This document shows positions 16,376-24,559 of a stretch of 36,038 nucleotides of DNA, piece by piece (position 1 is the first letter of the stretch; each line of letters opens with the position of its first letter). The position numbers and the translations under genes are program-made. The notes under the pieces were generated by a model. It was given only the letters and a program-made list of their open reading frames with translations, was not told the DNA's origin and searched no databases. Source of the DNA: Microcystis aeruginosa Ma_MB_S_20031200_S102 (GTDB lineage Bacteria > Cyanobacteriota > Cyanobacteriia > Cyanobacteriales > Microcystaceae); contig SFBI01000089.1 of assembly GCA_007095845.1 (NCBI GenBank), positions 1-36,038 of the forward strand, read 5' to 3'.

Positions 16376-17559
16376 TAAAAAGATGGTTCGCTTGGTTGGT
16401 TATTGTCTCGATATTGATACCTTTTCCTGTGGCGATCGCTCAGTTGGATCAATCACAATTAAAGGAGATTACCGTCAGAATTGATGTAGAAGGAAACTAT
16501 AAAGAGGATGGGGGTTCTGGGGTAATCGTTCGCCAGCAAGGACAATTCTACACGATTCTAACAGCATATCATGTGGTGCAAGAAAAGAGAAACTATAAAG
16601 TTTTAATTTTTAATCCTTCTAATCAGCAAATAATCGGTAGCCACATCATTAATGAGAAAAATATTAAGCAAATTGACGATTACGATCTAGCGGAGATTAC
16701 CATACAAAGTTCTGCTAAATATCGAACGGCGAATATAGGAGATAGCCAGCAATTACAACCCACCGATGATCTAACCGTTTCTGGCTATCCGCTTCCTTCC
16801 TCATTCCTTACAAAAAGACTATCTACTCCTACCCTTAACCTGGGTAAATTTACTGATAGATTACCTCCTGATGCTCTACTAAAAGGGAAAAAAGGGGCAA
16901 CGCTGAAGATGGATGTAGAAACGGAAGTCGGAATGAGTGGCGGCGCGGTTGTTAATAAAAATGGTGAGTTAGTCGGAATATTAGTCGAAGCAGATAAAGA
17001 CGCTTCTGGGAATAAATCATCATCTTTAGCGATTCCTATTGATTTATATCCTCAACCGACACCTTCACCGCCAACTCTTCCTAAACCAAGAATCACCTTA
17101 ATCTCATCAGTAACTAAAGTGGACTATACTCCACTACAAGAACTATTAGCAGCAGAAAAATGGAAAGAAGCAGATGAAGAAACGACAAAATTAATGCTGG
17201 AAGCGGCTGGCAGAAAGGGGGATAGTTTTCTAGATTATCAGTCTATTGTTGGGTTTCCTTGTTACGATTTAAAAATCATTGATCAACTTTGGCTAAACTA
17301 TAGTAATGGAAGATTTGGCTTTAGTGTACAGCAGAAAATCTACAAGAATCTAGGAGGAAAAGAAGGATATAATGATGAAATCTGGAAAAAGTTTGGCGAC
17401 CGCGTTGGCTGGCGAAAAGAGGGGAATTGGCTCGATTATTCAGATCTAACTTTTAAAGCAAATGCCCCAATAGGACACCTCCCTGTTGGGCGAACATTTG
17501 GGAATGAGAGTTGGGAAAATTTTGGCAATATGGTTTACTTTAGATGGTGCAAACTATGA
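16372..17559 (+). CDS. Exported trypsin-like protease fused to a GUN4 domain
   Basis: 395 residues in three parts. Residues 1-23 are a signal peptide (IKRWFAWLVIVSILIPFPVA, cleavage after AIA). Residues about 30-225 are a trypsin-like domain with a complete triad: H67 in TAYHVV, D105 in DDYDLAE, S189 in GMSGGAV. After a proline-rich linker (PQPTPSPPTLPKPR, 227-240), residues about 251-395 match GUN4: DYTPLQELLAAEKWKEAD, then FPCYDLKIIDQLW and FGDRVGW, ending near APIGHLPVG. GUN4 binds porphyrins and stimulates Mg-chelatase in the cytoplasm, but GUN4-like domains also occur fused to kinases and proteases in cyanobacteria. An exported GUN4 domain is unlikely to act in chlorophyll synthesis and may be a ligand sensor. 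It is translationally coupled to the COP23 gene by a 4-bp overlap. Confidence 0.88.
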   Translation: MIKRWFAWLVIVSILIPFPVAIAQLDQSQLKEITVRIDVEGNYKEDGGSGVIVRQQGQFYTILTAYHVVQEKRNYKVLIFNPSNQQIIGSHIINEKNIKQIDDYDLAEITIQSSAKYRTANIGDSQQLQPTDDLTVSGYPLPSSFLTKRLSTPTLNLGKFTDRLPPDALLKGKKGATLKMDVETEVGMSGGAVVNKNGELVGILVEADKDASGNKSSSLAIPIDLYPQPTPSPPTLPKPRITLISSVTKVDYTPLQELLAAEKWKEADEETTKLMLEAAGRKGDSFLDYQSIVGFPCYDLKIIDQLWLNYSNGRFGFSVQQKIYKNLGGKEGYNDEIWKKFGDRVGWRKEGNWLDYSDLTFKANAPIGHLPVGRTFGNESWENFGNMVYFRWCKL

Positions 17560-17638
17560 CTTGTCAAATATATGTATTTGGTACTATTTTATTGTCGTAG
17601 TTACTTAATAGGTATGCTGGGAACAAGTAAGAGGTTCT

Positions 17639-18133
17639 TCAACATTTCTGAAGTGGTGTACCATCAGAGCCGGTTCCATTACAACCACTTCTGGAACTAG
17701 CTTTCAATCTAGCACCTTTCATATTAGCACCAGCAAAATTAGTCTCCCATAAATAGACTGAAAGTAAACTGGCATTAGTTAAATTGGCACTACCAAGGTT
17801 AGTTTCAGTTAAGTTGGCAGTATCAAGCTTGGCATTAGCTAAATTAGCATTAGCTAAATTAGCCGCCCTTAGATTAGAACCACTTAGGATTGCTCCGCTC
17901 AAGTCAGCACTTGCTAGATTAGTGTTTCGTAAATTTGCACCACTTATATTAGCTCTCTTTAAGTTAGCACTAGCCAAGTTCAAATTACTTAAATCTGTTC
18001 CGCTAAGATCGCATTTTTCACATTCATTCGTGTTCTTAAGTCGTTCAACAAGAGCAGGATTTCCCGCATAAACAGAAGTCATTGCATTTATAGCAACAAA
18101 GCCAATAAAAACGCCCAACTTGGTTAATCTCAT
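17639..18133 (-). CDS. Secreted pentapeptide-repeat protein
   Basis: 164 residues. Residues 1-23 look like a signal peptide (LTKLGVFIGFVAINAMTSVYA). After CEKCDLSG come about 18 tandem A(N/D)Lxx pentapeptides (LSNLNLASANLKRANISGAN and on to about 150), predicted to form a right-handed quadrilateral beta-helix. A Cys-containing tail (SGCNGTGSDG, ending KC) and the CEKC pair may form disulfides. This family is numerous in cyanobacteria and mostly of unknown function; export suggests a periplasmic or lumenal role. It converges with the protease-GUN4 gene. Confidence 0.85.
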   Translation of the reverse strand: MRLTKLGVFIGFVAINAMTSVYAGNPALVERLKNTNECEKCDLSGTDLSNLNLASANLKRANISGANLRNTNLASADLSGAILSGSNLRAANLANANLANAKLDTANLTETNLGSANLTNASLLSVYLWETNFAGANMKGARLKASSRSGCNGTGSDGTPLQKC

Positions 18134-18496
18134 AAGCTTGAAAAACAGGATTTAGACCTAAACAAAAGTAAACAGTGTCCGCATTGAGGAAGTTATACTA
18201 GCATTAATCATTCCATTATACCGCGATCTACACGATTTTAATCCCTGTGGGTTTAATTGAGATACCGTTATGGGACGACTGAAGTCGTCACTACGAACCG
18301 AGAAGCTTGTAAACTGGACTTTCTAAGGCGGATTTGGTATAATGTCACAGCGAGTAAACCAAAAGCCGATGTTCTGTAAACCATATCAGGTGACTCCTCA
18401 CACAATAAAGAAAACCGAATGATGCTATTATAGCCGAGATCGTAGCACGGATAGGTACTTAACCTCTAACTCCAAGGCTTTAAGGAACTTAAGGCG
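18134..18496. other. Intergenic region with a perfect palindrome
   Basis: No gene is seen. GACGACT (18274-18280) and AGTCGTC (18283-18289) form a tight perfect hairpin within GGGACGACTGAAGTCGTCAC, a sequence style typical of dispersed palindromic repeats in cyanobacteria. The remainder should hold the promoter of the pentapeptide gene and the 3' flank of the antitoxin cluster; no BrnT-like toxin relic was found there. Confidence 0.5.
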
Positions 18497-18709
18497 TTAA
18501 TCAAAAGATAACTCTCTTTGATTGGTCATACAATCTTGAAGATATAAATCTATTAACTCTTGATAAGAAATACCCTTGTCTTTGGCTTTATTCTCGAAAT
18601 ATTCAATCACTTCAATTCTTAAAAGTAAGGTGACTTGTTTCTTTAATTGTTGAGGAAAAGGGTTAGTCCGACTTTTCATGTTAGCAAGATCGTATTCACG
18701 TTTCATCAT
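18497..18709 (-). CDS. CopG/BrnA-type antitoxin, no partner toxin visible
   Basis: 70 residues. The C-terminal half (KKQVTLLLRIEVIEYFENKA, then GISYQELIDLYLQDC) is the ribbon-helix-helix pattern of BrnA/CopG-type antitoxins: a short beta strand (VTLLLR) followed by two helices. Such proteins bind operator DNA as dimers and neutralise a BrnT or RelE-fold toxin. No toxin gene lies on either side. AGAGGA precedes the ATG pair. The gene starts 9 bp after the HigA stop, so the two antitoxins share a transcript. Confidence 0.75.
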   Translation of the reverse strand: MMKREYDLANMKSRTNPFPQQLKKQVTLLLRIEVIEYFENKAKDKGISYQELIDLYLQDCMTNQRELSFD

Positions 18710-18718
18710 GATTATCCT

Positions 18719-19021
18719 CTATAGAGAAGAAATAGATTGATAAAGAATGATTTCTTCTAGCCTATTGCCTAAATTTTCTCTGGCTACATCCAATTCATAA
18801 GCCTTTTGTAAATTCATCCACAATTCTGCACCAGTATTAAAGAAACGTCCTAATTTTAAAGCAATATCTCCCGTGAGATTCGCGTCTCCTTGTACAATAT
18901 GATAGAGAGTTTCTTGCGAAACATAAATTTTTTGGGCAAGCTGAGAGATAGTAAGATCAATTTCTTCTAATTCATCCGCGAGAATTTCACCGGGGTGAAT
19001 GGTGCTTTTCCAATTATTCAT
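18719..19021 (-). CDS. higA: HigA-family antitoxin (HTH)
   Basis: About 100 residues beginning MNNWKSTIHPGEILADELEE, the HigA N-terminal pattern, followed by an XRE-type helix-turn-helix (ISQLAQKIYVSQETLYHIVQ) and NTGAELWMNLQKAYEL, the conserved HigA C-terminal motif. HigA neutralises the mRNase HigB and represses its own operon. Starts at 19027 (TTG) and 19024 (ATG) are also possible; the ATG at 19021 lies 6 bases from the GGGAGG at 19028-19033 and is favoured. The toxin gene that should precede it is reduced to the relic at 19034-19100, so this antitoxin is probably an orphan. Confidence 0.9.
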   Translation of the reverse strand: MNNWKSTIHPGEILADELEEIDLTISQLAQKIYVSQETLYHIVQGDANLTGDIALKLGRFFNTGAELWMNLQKAYELDVARENLGNRLEEIILYQSISSL

Positions 19022-19033
19022 CATCAACCTCCC

Positions 19034-19100
19034 TTAATGATAATCAACAATTTCAACATGACAGGGTTTCTGTGTCTTGACAGCGAAAACTTTTAATCAT
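19034..19100 (-). pseudogene. higB: higB toxin with internal deletion
   Basis: An ATG at 19100 starts MIKSFRCQDTETL, the characteristic HigB N-terminus (MIKSFR.KDTE). After only about 13 recognisable codons, a different frame gives HVEIVDYH and a stop at 19034-19036, the characteristic HigB C-terminus. It lies in the correct position 10 bp before higA. The middle of the gene (around 70 codons in the usual ~93-residue toxin) is missing and the two ends are out of frame, so no toxin can be made. The ATG is 3 bp after the stop of the upstream gene. Confidence 0.8.
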
Positions 19101-19103
19101 AGA

Positions 19104-19928
19104 CTATTTCGCTTCTTTAACCGAATCTAACTCTAAAGAGTTGATTATCTCTCTCGCTTCCTTTTCATACTTATCAAAGTCTTGGGTACTGGCTTCATAA
19201 CGAATCGTATATTGTTTTTTACTGTATAAAAAACCAATATCTCTTCGTTTAATATTGTCTGCATCATAAACTAATTCGTAGTTATCTGAATTACCCTTAA
19301 ATTGAAATTTTTCATTACCTCTAAAATAAGTATTTTTCTTGTTATCTATAAATAATTTTGCTTGTTCTTTTTCTTTTTGGTAAAATTTTTGCAAAGTAAT
19401 ATCGTTGTCATAAAGCTCTTCGACAATCAAGCGTATTTTAGGAGAATTGCTTTCATTACTAACAAAAGACTTGGGGATGATGGTAGCATCAGGAACATCA
19501 GGAATTGCAACAGATTGACATCCAAGTTGTTGCCAATTCTGCGGGATTTGAACAGTGATACCCTCGCAAGAGAAGGAAACAGGTTTTGGGAATAACATAG
19601 TTAGCCAAAGTTGAACCTTATCGGGATTAGTGATAAGAGTAACTATAACCGAACCCGATACAGCTATCGGTAAACTTTTTTGCCCGAATTTCATTAGCCA
19701 TGAACGGATCGTGTTTTTTTTCTCTGGTTTGGTAGAATTTACAGAGGGTTGTTCGGATTGATGACTTTTTTTCTGATTGTTTGTCCAGAAAGGTAATAGT
19801 TGAACGATCCTTGTAATGATCGATTGTTTTGATTTTGTCTCTGGTGTGGTAGAATTTACAGAGGGCTGTTCGGATGGATGACTTTTTTGCTGATTGTTTT
19901 TCCTAGAAAAGGGTAGTTTAGGGATCAT
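19104..19928 (-). CDS. Membrane-anchored protein with duplicated N-terminal segment
   Basis: 274 residues. The N-terminus contains a duplicated unit: residues 5-32 (LPFSRKNNQQKSHPSEQPSV...) and 45-71 (LPFWTNNQKKSHQSEQPSV...). Both carry the identical core SEQPSVNST, and the duplication is also plain in the DNA around 19728-19770 and 19847-19890. A hydrophobic segment at about 86-112 is the probable anchor, followed by an extracytoplasmic domain of about 150 residues: FSCEGITVQIPQNWQ, with further Cys in LGCQS. It has the look of the PsbP-like/DUF1795 fold often attached to signalling proteins (start V.IP.NW, late SLEL); that assignment is weak. Function unknown. Confidence 0.7.
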   Translation of the reverse strand: MIPKLPFSRKNNQQKSHPSEQPSVNSTTPETKSKQSIITRIVQLLPFWTNNQKKSHQSEQPSVNSTKPEKKNTIRSWLMKFGQKSLPIAVSGSVIVTLITNPDKVQLWLTMLFPKPVSFSCEGITVQIPQNWQQLGCQSVAIPDVPDATIIPKSFVSNESNSPKIRLIVEELYDNDITLQKFYQKEKEQAKLFIDNKKNTYFRGNEKFQFKGNSDNYELVYDADNIKRRDIGFLYSKKQYTIRYEASTQDFDKYEKEAREIINSLELDSVKEAK

Positions 19929-19966
19929 TGGTTGAGGATGGTTGTTGATGGCATACAGCAGTTACT

Positions 19967-20173
19967 TTATTCCTCTGGTACAGCCAATTCCTTATTGGAT
20001 AAACCTTTCAGGGTGGAGAATTTACCAGAACAAACATGAATCCGCCGTAACAATATTATAACTACAGTGTCATCATTGATCTTATCGGATAAATTAGCCG
20101 TCAAGGAGAATAATTTCGAGAAAAACCACGTTGATACTTTCCAGTCTGCGGAAGTTGACATTCCGAAGAACAA
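19967..20173 (-). CDS. Short hypothetical ORF, doubtful
   Basis: 68 codons from a TTG (or 64 from an in-frame ATG nearby), ending ELAVPEE, on the same strand and 38 bp upstream of the membrane-anchored gene. The composition (SLTANLSDKINDDTVVIILL, RRIHVCSGKF) is plausible for protein, but I recognise no family and see no clear ribosome-binding site. It may be a leader peptide, a gene remnant or chance. Confidence 0.25.
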   Translation of the reverse strand: MFFGMSTSADWKVSTWFFSKLFSLTANLSDKINDDTVVIILLRRIHVCSGKFSTLKGLSNKELAVPEE

Positions 20174-20726
20174 ATAGGAGACTCTTTATTTATAAGGCAA
20201 GCTTTTTGATTTCGGGTGCGTCTAGGGTCACTCTTTTTCTTGTTCTTGTTGAGATTGGGATAGCCCCTATCCTAATCTCCTAAAATACAAGGATGCGTTA
20301 ATATTAATATAACGCACCAAGAAAAAAGGATCAATAATTTTGTGGGTTACGGCGAACACAAAATCAATACTAAACTGTAGCAGTTACCGTCGCCTAAACC
20401 ACCCTACAGTTGAACTCACCTGCCATTTTAGCCTATTTTCCAGCATTAGTCGCTTTTGGTTGGTTGGGTGCAATGATTTGTTAGATATCCAATTCAATTA
20501 CAGTAGTAATGGAAGCTATAAGTTCCAGCATTATAATTTCAGAAATGGGTAGTGTTCTGACTCTTTGGATAAGACAAGTCACAATGAATAGACTGACCAC
20601 CTCGCAGAAATACGATCCACAGGTCTAGAACATTACCTATAATTCATAAATTTATAATTGATAATTTATAATTTATAATTCCCACTGATCACTGATAAAG
20701 TCTCCCCTCCTTTGGAGAAATAAACC
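20174..20726. other. Repeat-bearing intergenic region before ribD
   Basis: No convincing gene. It holds: a palindrome TGCGTTA (20294-20300) / TAACGCA (20310-20316) with an AT-only loop; an imperfect inverted-repeat element at about 20341-20408, whose left end TGTGGGTTACGGCGA mirrors the right end CGTCGCC...CCACCCTACA; and an AT-rich patch of ATAATTT-type repeats at about 20640-20682. A GGAGAAA lies about 10 bp before the ribD start. Confidence 0.5.
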
Positions 20727-21824
20727 ATGGCCGAGGCAACGGAATTCGATCGCAAAATGATGCAAAGATGTCTAACCCTTGCTAGGCAAGCCTTGGGGCG
20801 GACTTCTCCTAATCCTTTGGTGGGTTCTGTGATCGTTCAAGAGGGTATAATTATCGGCGAAGGTTTTCACCCAGGGGCCGGACAACCCCATGCAGAAGTT
20901 TTCGCCCTGAGACAGGCGGCAGAAAAAGCCCGTGGTGCCACTTTATACGTCAATCTTGAACCCTGTAACCACTATGGACGTACTCCCCCCTGTAGCGAGG
21001 CAATTGTGCAAGCAGGCATTAAAAAAGTGGTGGTAGGGATGATCGATCCTAATCCCTTGGTGGCGGGGAAAGGCATTCAAAGACTAGCATCGGCAGGCAT
21101 CGAGACGCTGGTGGGGGTGGAGGAGTCCGAATGTCGTCAACTCAATCAGGGTTTTATCCATCGCATCACCGCTAAAAAACCCTTCGGTATCCTCAAATAT
21201 GCCATGACTCTCGATGGCAAAATTGCCGCTACTAGCGGTCATAGCACTTGGATTACTAGCCCCGCTTCTCGCCAAATAGTCCATCAACTGCGATCGGCCT
21301 GTGATGCGATTATCGTCGGCGGCAGCACTGTCCGTCAAGATAATCCCCACCTCACCACTCACGGCCTCTCTGATCATAATCCCCTGCGCGTGGTCATGAC
21401 TCGATCGCTCGATTTACCCCCCTCCGCCCATCTTTGGGATACCAGTCAATTTCCCACCCTTGTCTATACACAAATTGATGCTAATGTCAAGCTTAAGCAA
21501 CAATTATTAACAAAAGGCGTGGAAGTGATCGAACTCACCGAGGTGACACCCACTTTAGTGATGGAAAATCTTGATCAAAGGGGATTTTGTCAGGTTTTGT
21601 GGGAGTGCGGCGGCGGTTTAAGTGCATCAGCGATCGCTGAGGGCATGGTACAAAAAATTATCGCTTTTATTGCGCCCAAAATCATCGGGGGAATTAATGC
21701 ACCTACTGCTGTGGGTGATTTAGGTTTCCAGTTAATGAGCCAAGCTTTACAGTTAGAAAATGTCACGGTTAATTATCTCAATCCCGATATTTTGATTGAG
21801 GGATATCTGCAAAGTGAACAGTAG
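20727..21824 (+). CDS. ribD: Bifunctional riboflavin deaminase/reductase RibD
   Basis: Two consecutive steps of riboflavin synthesis. The N-terminal deaminase domain (about 1-145) has the zinc site HAE at 55-57 and PCNHYGRTPPC with C80 and C89; E57 is the catalytic acid. The C-terminal reductase domain (about 150-365) shows KYAMTLDGKIAA, ITSPASRQIVHQLR and AIIVGGSTVRQDNP, which bind NADPH and substrate, and IAPKIIGG near the end. The full-length 365 residues match the family. No rib neighbours and no FMN riboswitch-like leader are recognisable upstream. Confidence 0.96.
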   Translation: MAEATEFDRKMMQRCLTLARQALGRTSPNPLVGSVIVQEGIIIGEGFHPGAGQPHAEVFALRQAAEKARGATLYVNLEPCNHYGRTPPCSEAIVQAGIKKVVVGMIDPNPLVAGKGIQRLASAGIETLVGVEESECRQLNQGFIHRITAKKPFGILKYAMTLDGKIAATSGHSTWITSPASRQIVHQLRSACDAIIVGGSTVRQDNPHLTTHGLSDHNPLRVVMTRSLDLPPSAHLWDTSQFPTLVYTQIDANVKLKQQLLTKGVEVIELTEVTPTLVMENLDQRGFCQVLWECGGGLSASAIAEGMVQKIIAFIAPKIIGGINAPTAVGDLGFQLMSQALQLENVTVNYLNPDILIEGYLQSEQ

Positions 21825-22062
21825 AGCTACTGCAATTCCCCCTCAATCGGCAAATCTCAACCAACCGCTTGTAAAAGTCAAAAAGTCATAAATAACCCTG
21901 ATTTTTGCGATCGAGTTCTAGAAATCGCCCCGCTGCCGTCAACTCCGTTTATCGGTACGGTTATCCCCCTAGAGGAAGTTGGGCAATCGCCCTGTGATCA
22001 ATGCTGCCATTATCGAGCAGAATAAAAAAGTTAGAATAGTCAAGCCCTTAGTAATTGAACGT

Positions 22063-24036
22063 ATGACGGTACTCGAAAAAGGTAATATCACGATTCATAC
22101 CGAGAATATCTTCCCTATTATCAAAAAATCCCTCTACACTGACCATGAAATTTTTCTGCGGGAATTGATATCTAATAGTGTTGATGCCATCTCGAAATTA
22201 AAAATGGCTTCCTTAGCAGGAGAAGCGAGAGGAGAAGTCCCCGAACCAGAAATTAATCTCGCCATCGATAAAGAAAATCGTACCCTATCAATTACCGATA
22301 ATGGTATCGGGATGACGGCGGAAGAAATCAAGAAATATATTAACCAAGTTGCCTTTTCCAGTGCGGAAGAATTTATCAATAAATACCAAAAATCAGCCAA
22401 CGATTTAATCGGCCATTTTGGCCTAGGTTTTTACTCGGCTTTTATGGTGGCTAAAAAGGTAGAAATTGATACTCTTTCCTATCAAGAAGGTGCTACCCCT
22501 GTCCATTGGTCTTGTGATGGTTCTCCAGAGTTTGAATTAACCGATTCTTCCCGCAGCCAAATCGGCACCACTATCACCCTAACTTTAATGGATGAGGAAG
22601 GGGAATATTTAGAACCTGCTCGCATTCGCCAGTTAGTCAAAACCTACTCAGATTTTATGCCCGTTCCCATTAAAATTGATGGGGAAGTGATTAATCAACA
22701 ACGGGCTTTATGGAAAGAATCTCCTCAAAATCTGACTAAAGAAGACTACCTAGAATTTTATCGTTATCTCTATCCTTTCCAAGAAGAACCTTTACTCTGG
22801 GTACATCTGAATACCGATTATCCTTTCTTGCTCAATGGCATTCTTTATTTTCCCAAACTCAGACCGGATGTGGATGTCTCAAAAGGACAATTAAAGTTAT
22901 TCTGTAATCAGGTTTTTGTCAGCGATCATTGCGAGGAAATTATTCCCGATTTCCTGATGCCCTTGCGAGGAGTTATCGATAGTCCAGATATTCCTTTAAA
23001 TGTGTCTCGAAGTGCTTTAACCAAAGATCGCACCGTTCGCCGTATTGCCGATTTTATTGCCAAAAAAATTGCTGATCGCCTCAAATCTCTCTACAACGAA
23101 GATGCAAAAGAATATATTCGTTGTTGGGGAGATGTGGGAACTTTTATTAAATTTGGTTCCTTAAAAGAGGATAAATTTAAACAGCAGGTAGAAGATATTT
23201 TAATCTATCGCACTACCTACAAACCCCCAGAAACCCCAGTACAAGTGGAAGTGCAAACCGCCGAAGGTGACGCATGGCAAGAAGCAACGGCGAAAACTCC
23301 CCTAGAAGCGATCGAACAGGAAGGTTATACTACTCTCAAAGCCTACCTAGAACGCCATAAAGAACGCCACGAAAATCGAGTTTTTTACTGTACCGATCCT
23401 CGTAGCCAATCCACCTACGTTGAACTCTACAAAAATCAAGGGTTAGAAATCCTCTTCTTTGATTCTTTCATCGATACTAATTACTTTATTCCTTTCCTAG
23501 AAAGAGAATACTCTGATGTGAAATTCACCCGGGTTGATTCTGAATTAGATTCGACACTGCTCGAACAGGATCAAGCTAGTGAAATTATCGATCCCGGTAG
23601 TAATAAAACCCGGGCTGAATTGATCAAAGAAATCTTCGCTAAAGCTCTCGATAATTCCCGCATCAATATCAAAACTGAAGCCTTGAAATCTGATGATCCC
23701 CAAGGTACTCCCCCGGCAATTGTCTTGCTTCCAGAAGCGATGCGACGCTTACAGGAAATGACGGCAATGATGCAACAAAAAGCCATGGCTTTCCCCGAAG
23801 AACATATTCTGATGATTAATACTAATCATCCCTTAATTCAACAAATTATCCAGATTAGTCAGGGAAGTATTGTTACTGGTAGTGGCGAATCTCCATCGGC
23901 GCAATTGGCGAAAATGCTCTGTCAGCACGTTTATGATTTAGCTTTAATTGCTCAAAAAGGATTTGATGCTGAGGGAATGCAAGCTTTTGTGGAACGTTCC
24001 AATCGCGTTTTGACTAAGCTAACCGAAAAGATTTAA
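22063..24036 (+). CDS. htpG: Chaperone HtpG (bacterial Hsp90)
   Basis: ATP-dependent molecular chaperone. In cyanobacteria HtpG supports heat, cold and oxidative stress tolerance and has been linked to phycobilisome and tetrapyrrole proteins. The 657-residue protein begins MTVLEKGNITIHTENIFPII. It shows the GHKL ATPase motifs LRELISNSVDAI, DNGIGMT and GHFGLGFYSAFMV, the middle-domain SRSALTKD, and lacks any C-terminal MEEVD, as expected. An in-frame TTG at 21979 would add 28 non-conserved residues, so the ATG at 22063 is chosen although its Shine-Dalgarno is poor. I see no CIRCE element upstream. It ends 34 bp before an intrinsic terminator. Confidence 0.95.
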   Translation: MTVLEKGNITIHTENIFPIIKKSLYTDHEIFLRELISNSVDAISKLKMASLAGEARGEVPEPEINLAIDKENRTLSITDNGIGMTAEEIKKYINQVAFSSAEEFINKYQKSANDLIGHFGLGFYSAFMVAKKVEIDTLSYQEGATPVHWSCDGSPEFELTDSSRSQIGTTITLTLMDEEGEYLEPARIRQLVKTYSDFMPVPIKIDGEVINQQRALWKESPQNLTKEDYLEFYRYLYPFQEEPLLWVHLNTDYPFLLNGILYFPKLRPDVDVSKGQLKLFCNQVFVSDHCEEIIPDFLMPLRGVIDSPDIPLNVSRSALTKDRTVRRIADFIAKKIADRLKSLYNEDAKEYIRCWGDVGTFIKFGSLKEDKFKQQVEDILIYRTTYKPPETPVQVEVQTAEGDAWQEATAKTPLEAIEQEGYTTLKAYLERHKERHENRVFYCTDPRSQSTYVELYKNQGLEILFFDSFIDTNYFIPFLEREYSDVKFTRVDSELDSTLLEQDQASEIIDPGSNKTRAELIKEIFAKALDNSRINIKTEALKSDDPQGTPPAIVLLPEAMRRLQEMTAMMQQKAMAFPEEHILMINTNHPLIQQIIQISQGSIVTGSGESPSAQLAKMLCQHVYDLALIAQKGFDAEGMQAFVERSNRVLTKLTEKI

Positions 24037-24070
24037 TCTATTGCTAAACTTTGGCTGTTCCGATATGCTA

Positions 24071-24100
24071 AGAGTGTGTTAATTCACACTCTATTTTTTT
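24071..24100 (+). terminator. Intrinsic terminator of htpG
   Basis: Perfect 8-bp stem AGAGTGTG (24071-24078) / CACACTCT (24085-24092), TTAATT loop, then A and seven Ts. Confidence 0.9.
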
Positions 24101-24160
24101 AACAAGATGAATTGGCTCTCTTGACATCATGGTGTAAAGTGTTCGTAAATTTTACATTTT

Positions 24161-24179
24161 GGGCGCAAGCATTGCGCCC
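24161..24179. repeat. GGGCGCAA palindrome
   Basis: GGGCGCAA-GCA-TTGCGCCC is a perfect 8-bp stem with a 3-nt loop, followed by CCTAC and no T-tract. This looks like a dispersed palindromic repeat. The surrounding htpG-helicase gap (24037-24559) also has a run of nine Gs at 24423-24431 and no gene. Confidence 0.7.
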
Positions 24180-24481
24180 CTACATTACCCCGCATTAGTT
24201 TTTCTGTAGAGGCGTAGGGCGTAAGTCCTCCCTTAGATAAATATAAGCCATCAGCCTTGAATAAGTTATCAGTTATCAGATGTAAGTTTTCAGTTCACTT
24301 ATACTGTTTACTGTTTACTGATAAGCTGTTCGTAATTTAAATTGCTTGTTGAGACGAGGCAAAAGGCAAGAGGCTTCGGCCGTGAGCTCAGCCGAACGGC
24401 AAAAGGCAACAGTAAAGGGATTGGGGGGGGGTCGGCTAATCTAAGAATAAGCGGTTTAAATGCGTCTTAGCTTAACTGTTT

Positions 24482-24556
24482 ACTGATAACTGATAACTGA
24501 TAACTGATAACTGATGACTGATAACTGATAACTGATAACTGATAACTGATAACTGA
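24482..24556. repeat. ACTGATA heptamer tandem array abutting a start codon
   Basis: Ten consecutive heptamers (nine ACTGATA, one ACTGATG) from 24482 to 24551 plus a partial ACTGA, ending 3 bp before the helicase ATG at 24560. Related units occur at 24260-24330 and at 4338-4470. The array replaces the usual position of a ribosome-binding site. Confidence 0.95.
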
Positions 24557-24559
24557 AAA

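Noticed and set aside
20340-20552. 70-codon plus-strand ORF before ribD
   Set aside because: It starts inside an inverted-repeat element and its composition looks like translated spacer.
21979-22062. 28-codon N-terminal extension of HtpG from a TTG
   Set aside because: HtpG proteins begin at the LEKGNITIHTEN region; the extension is not family-like.
24121-24155. TTGACA with a TAAATT about 19 bp on, as a promoter
   Set aside because: The spacing is poor, it is over 400 bp from the helicase start with repeats between, and no transcript is evident downstream.
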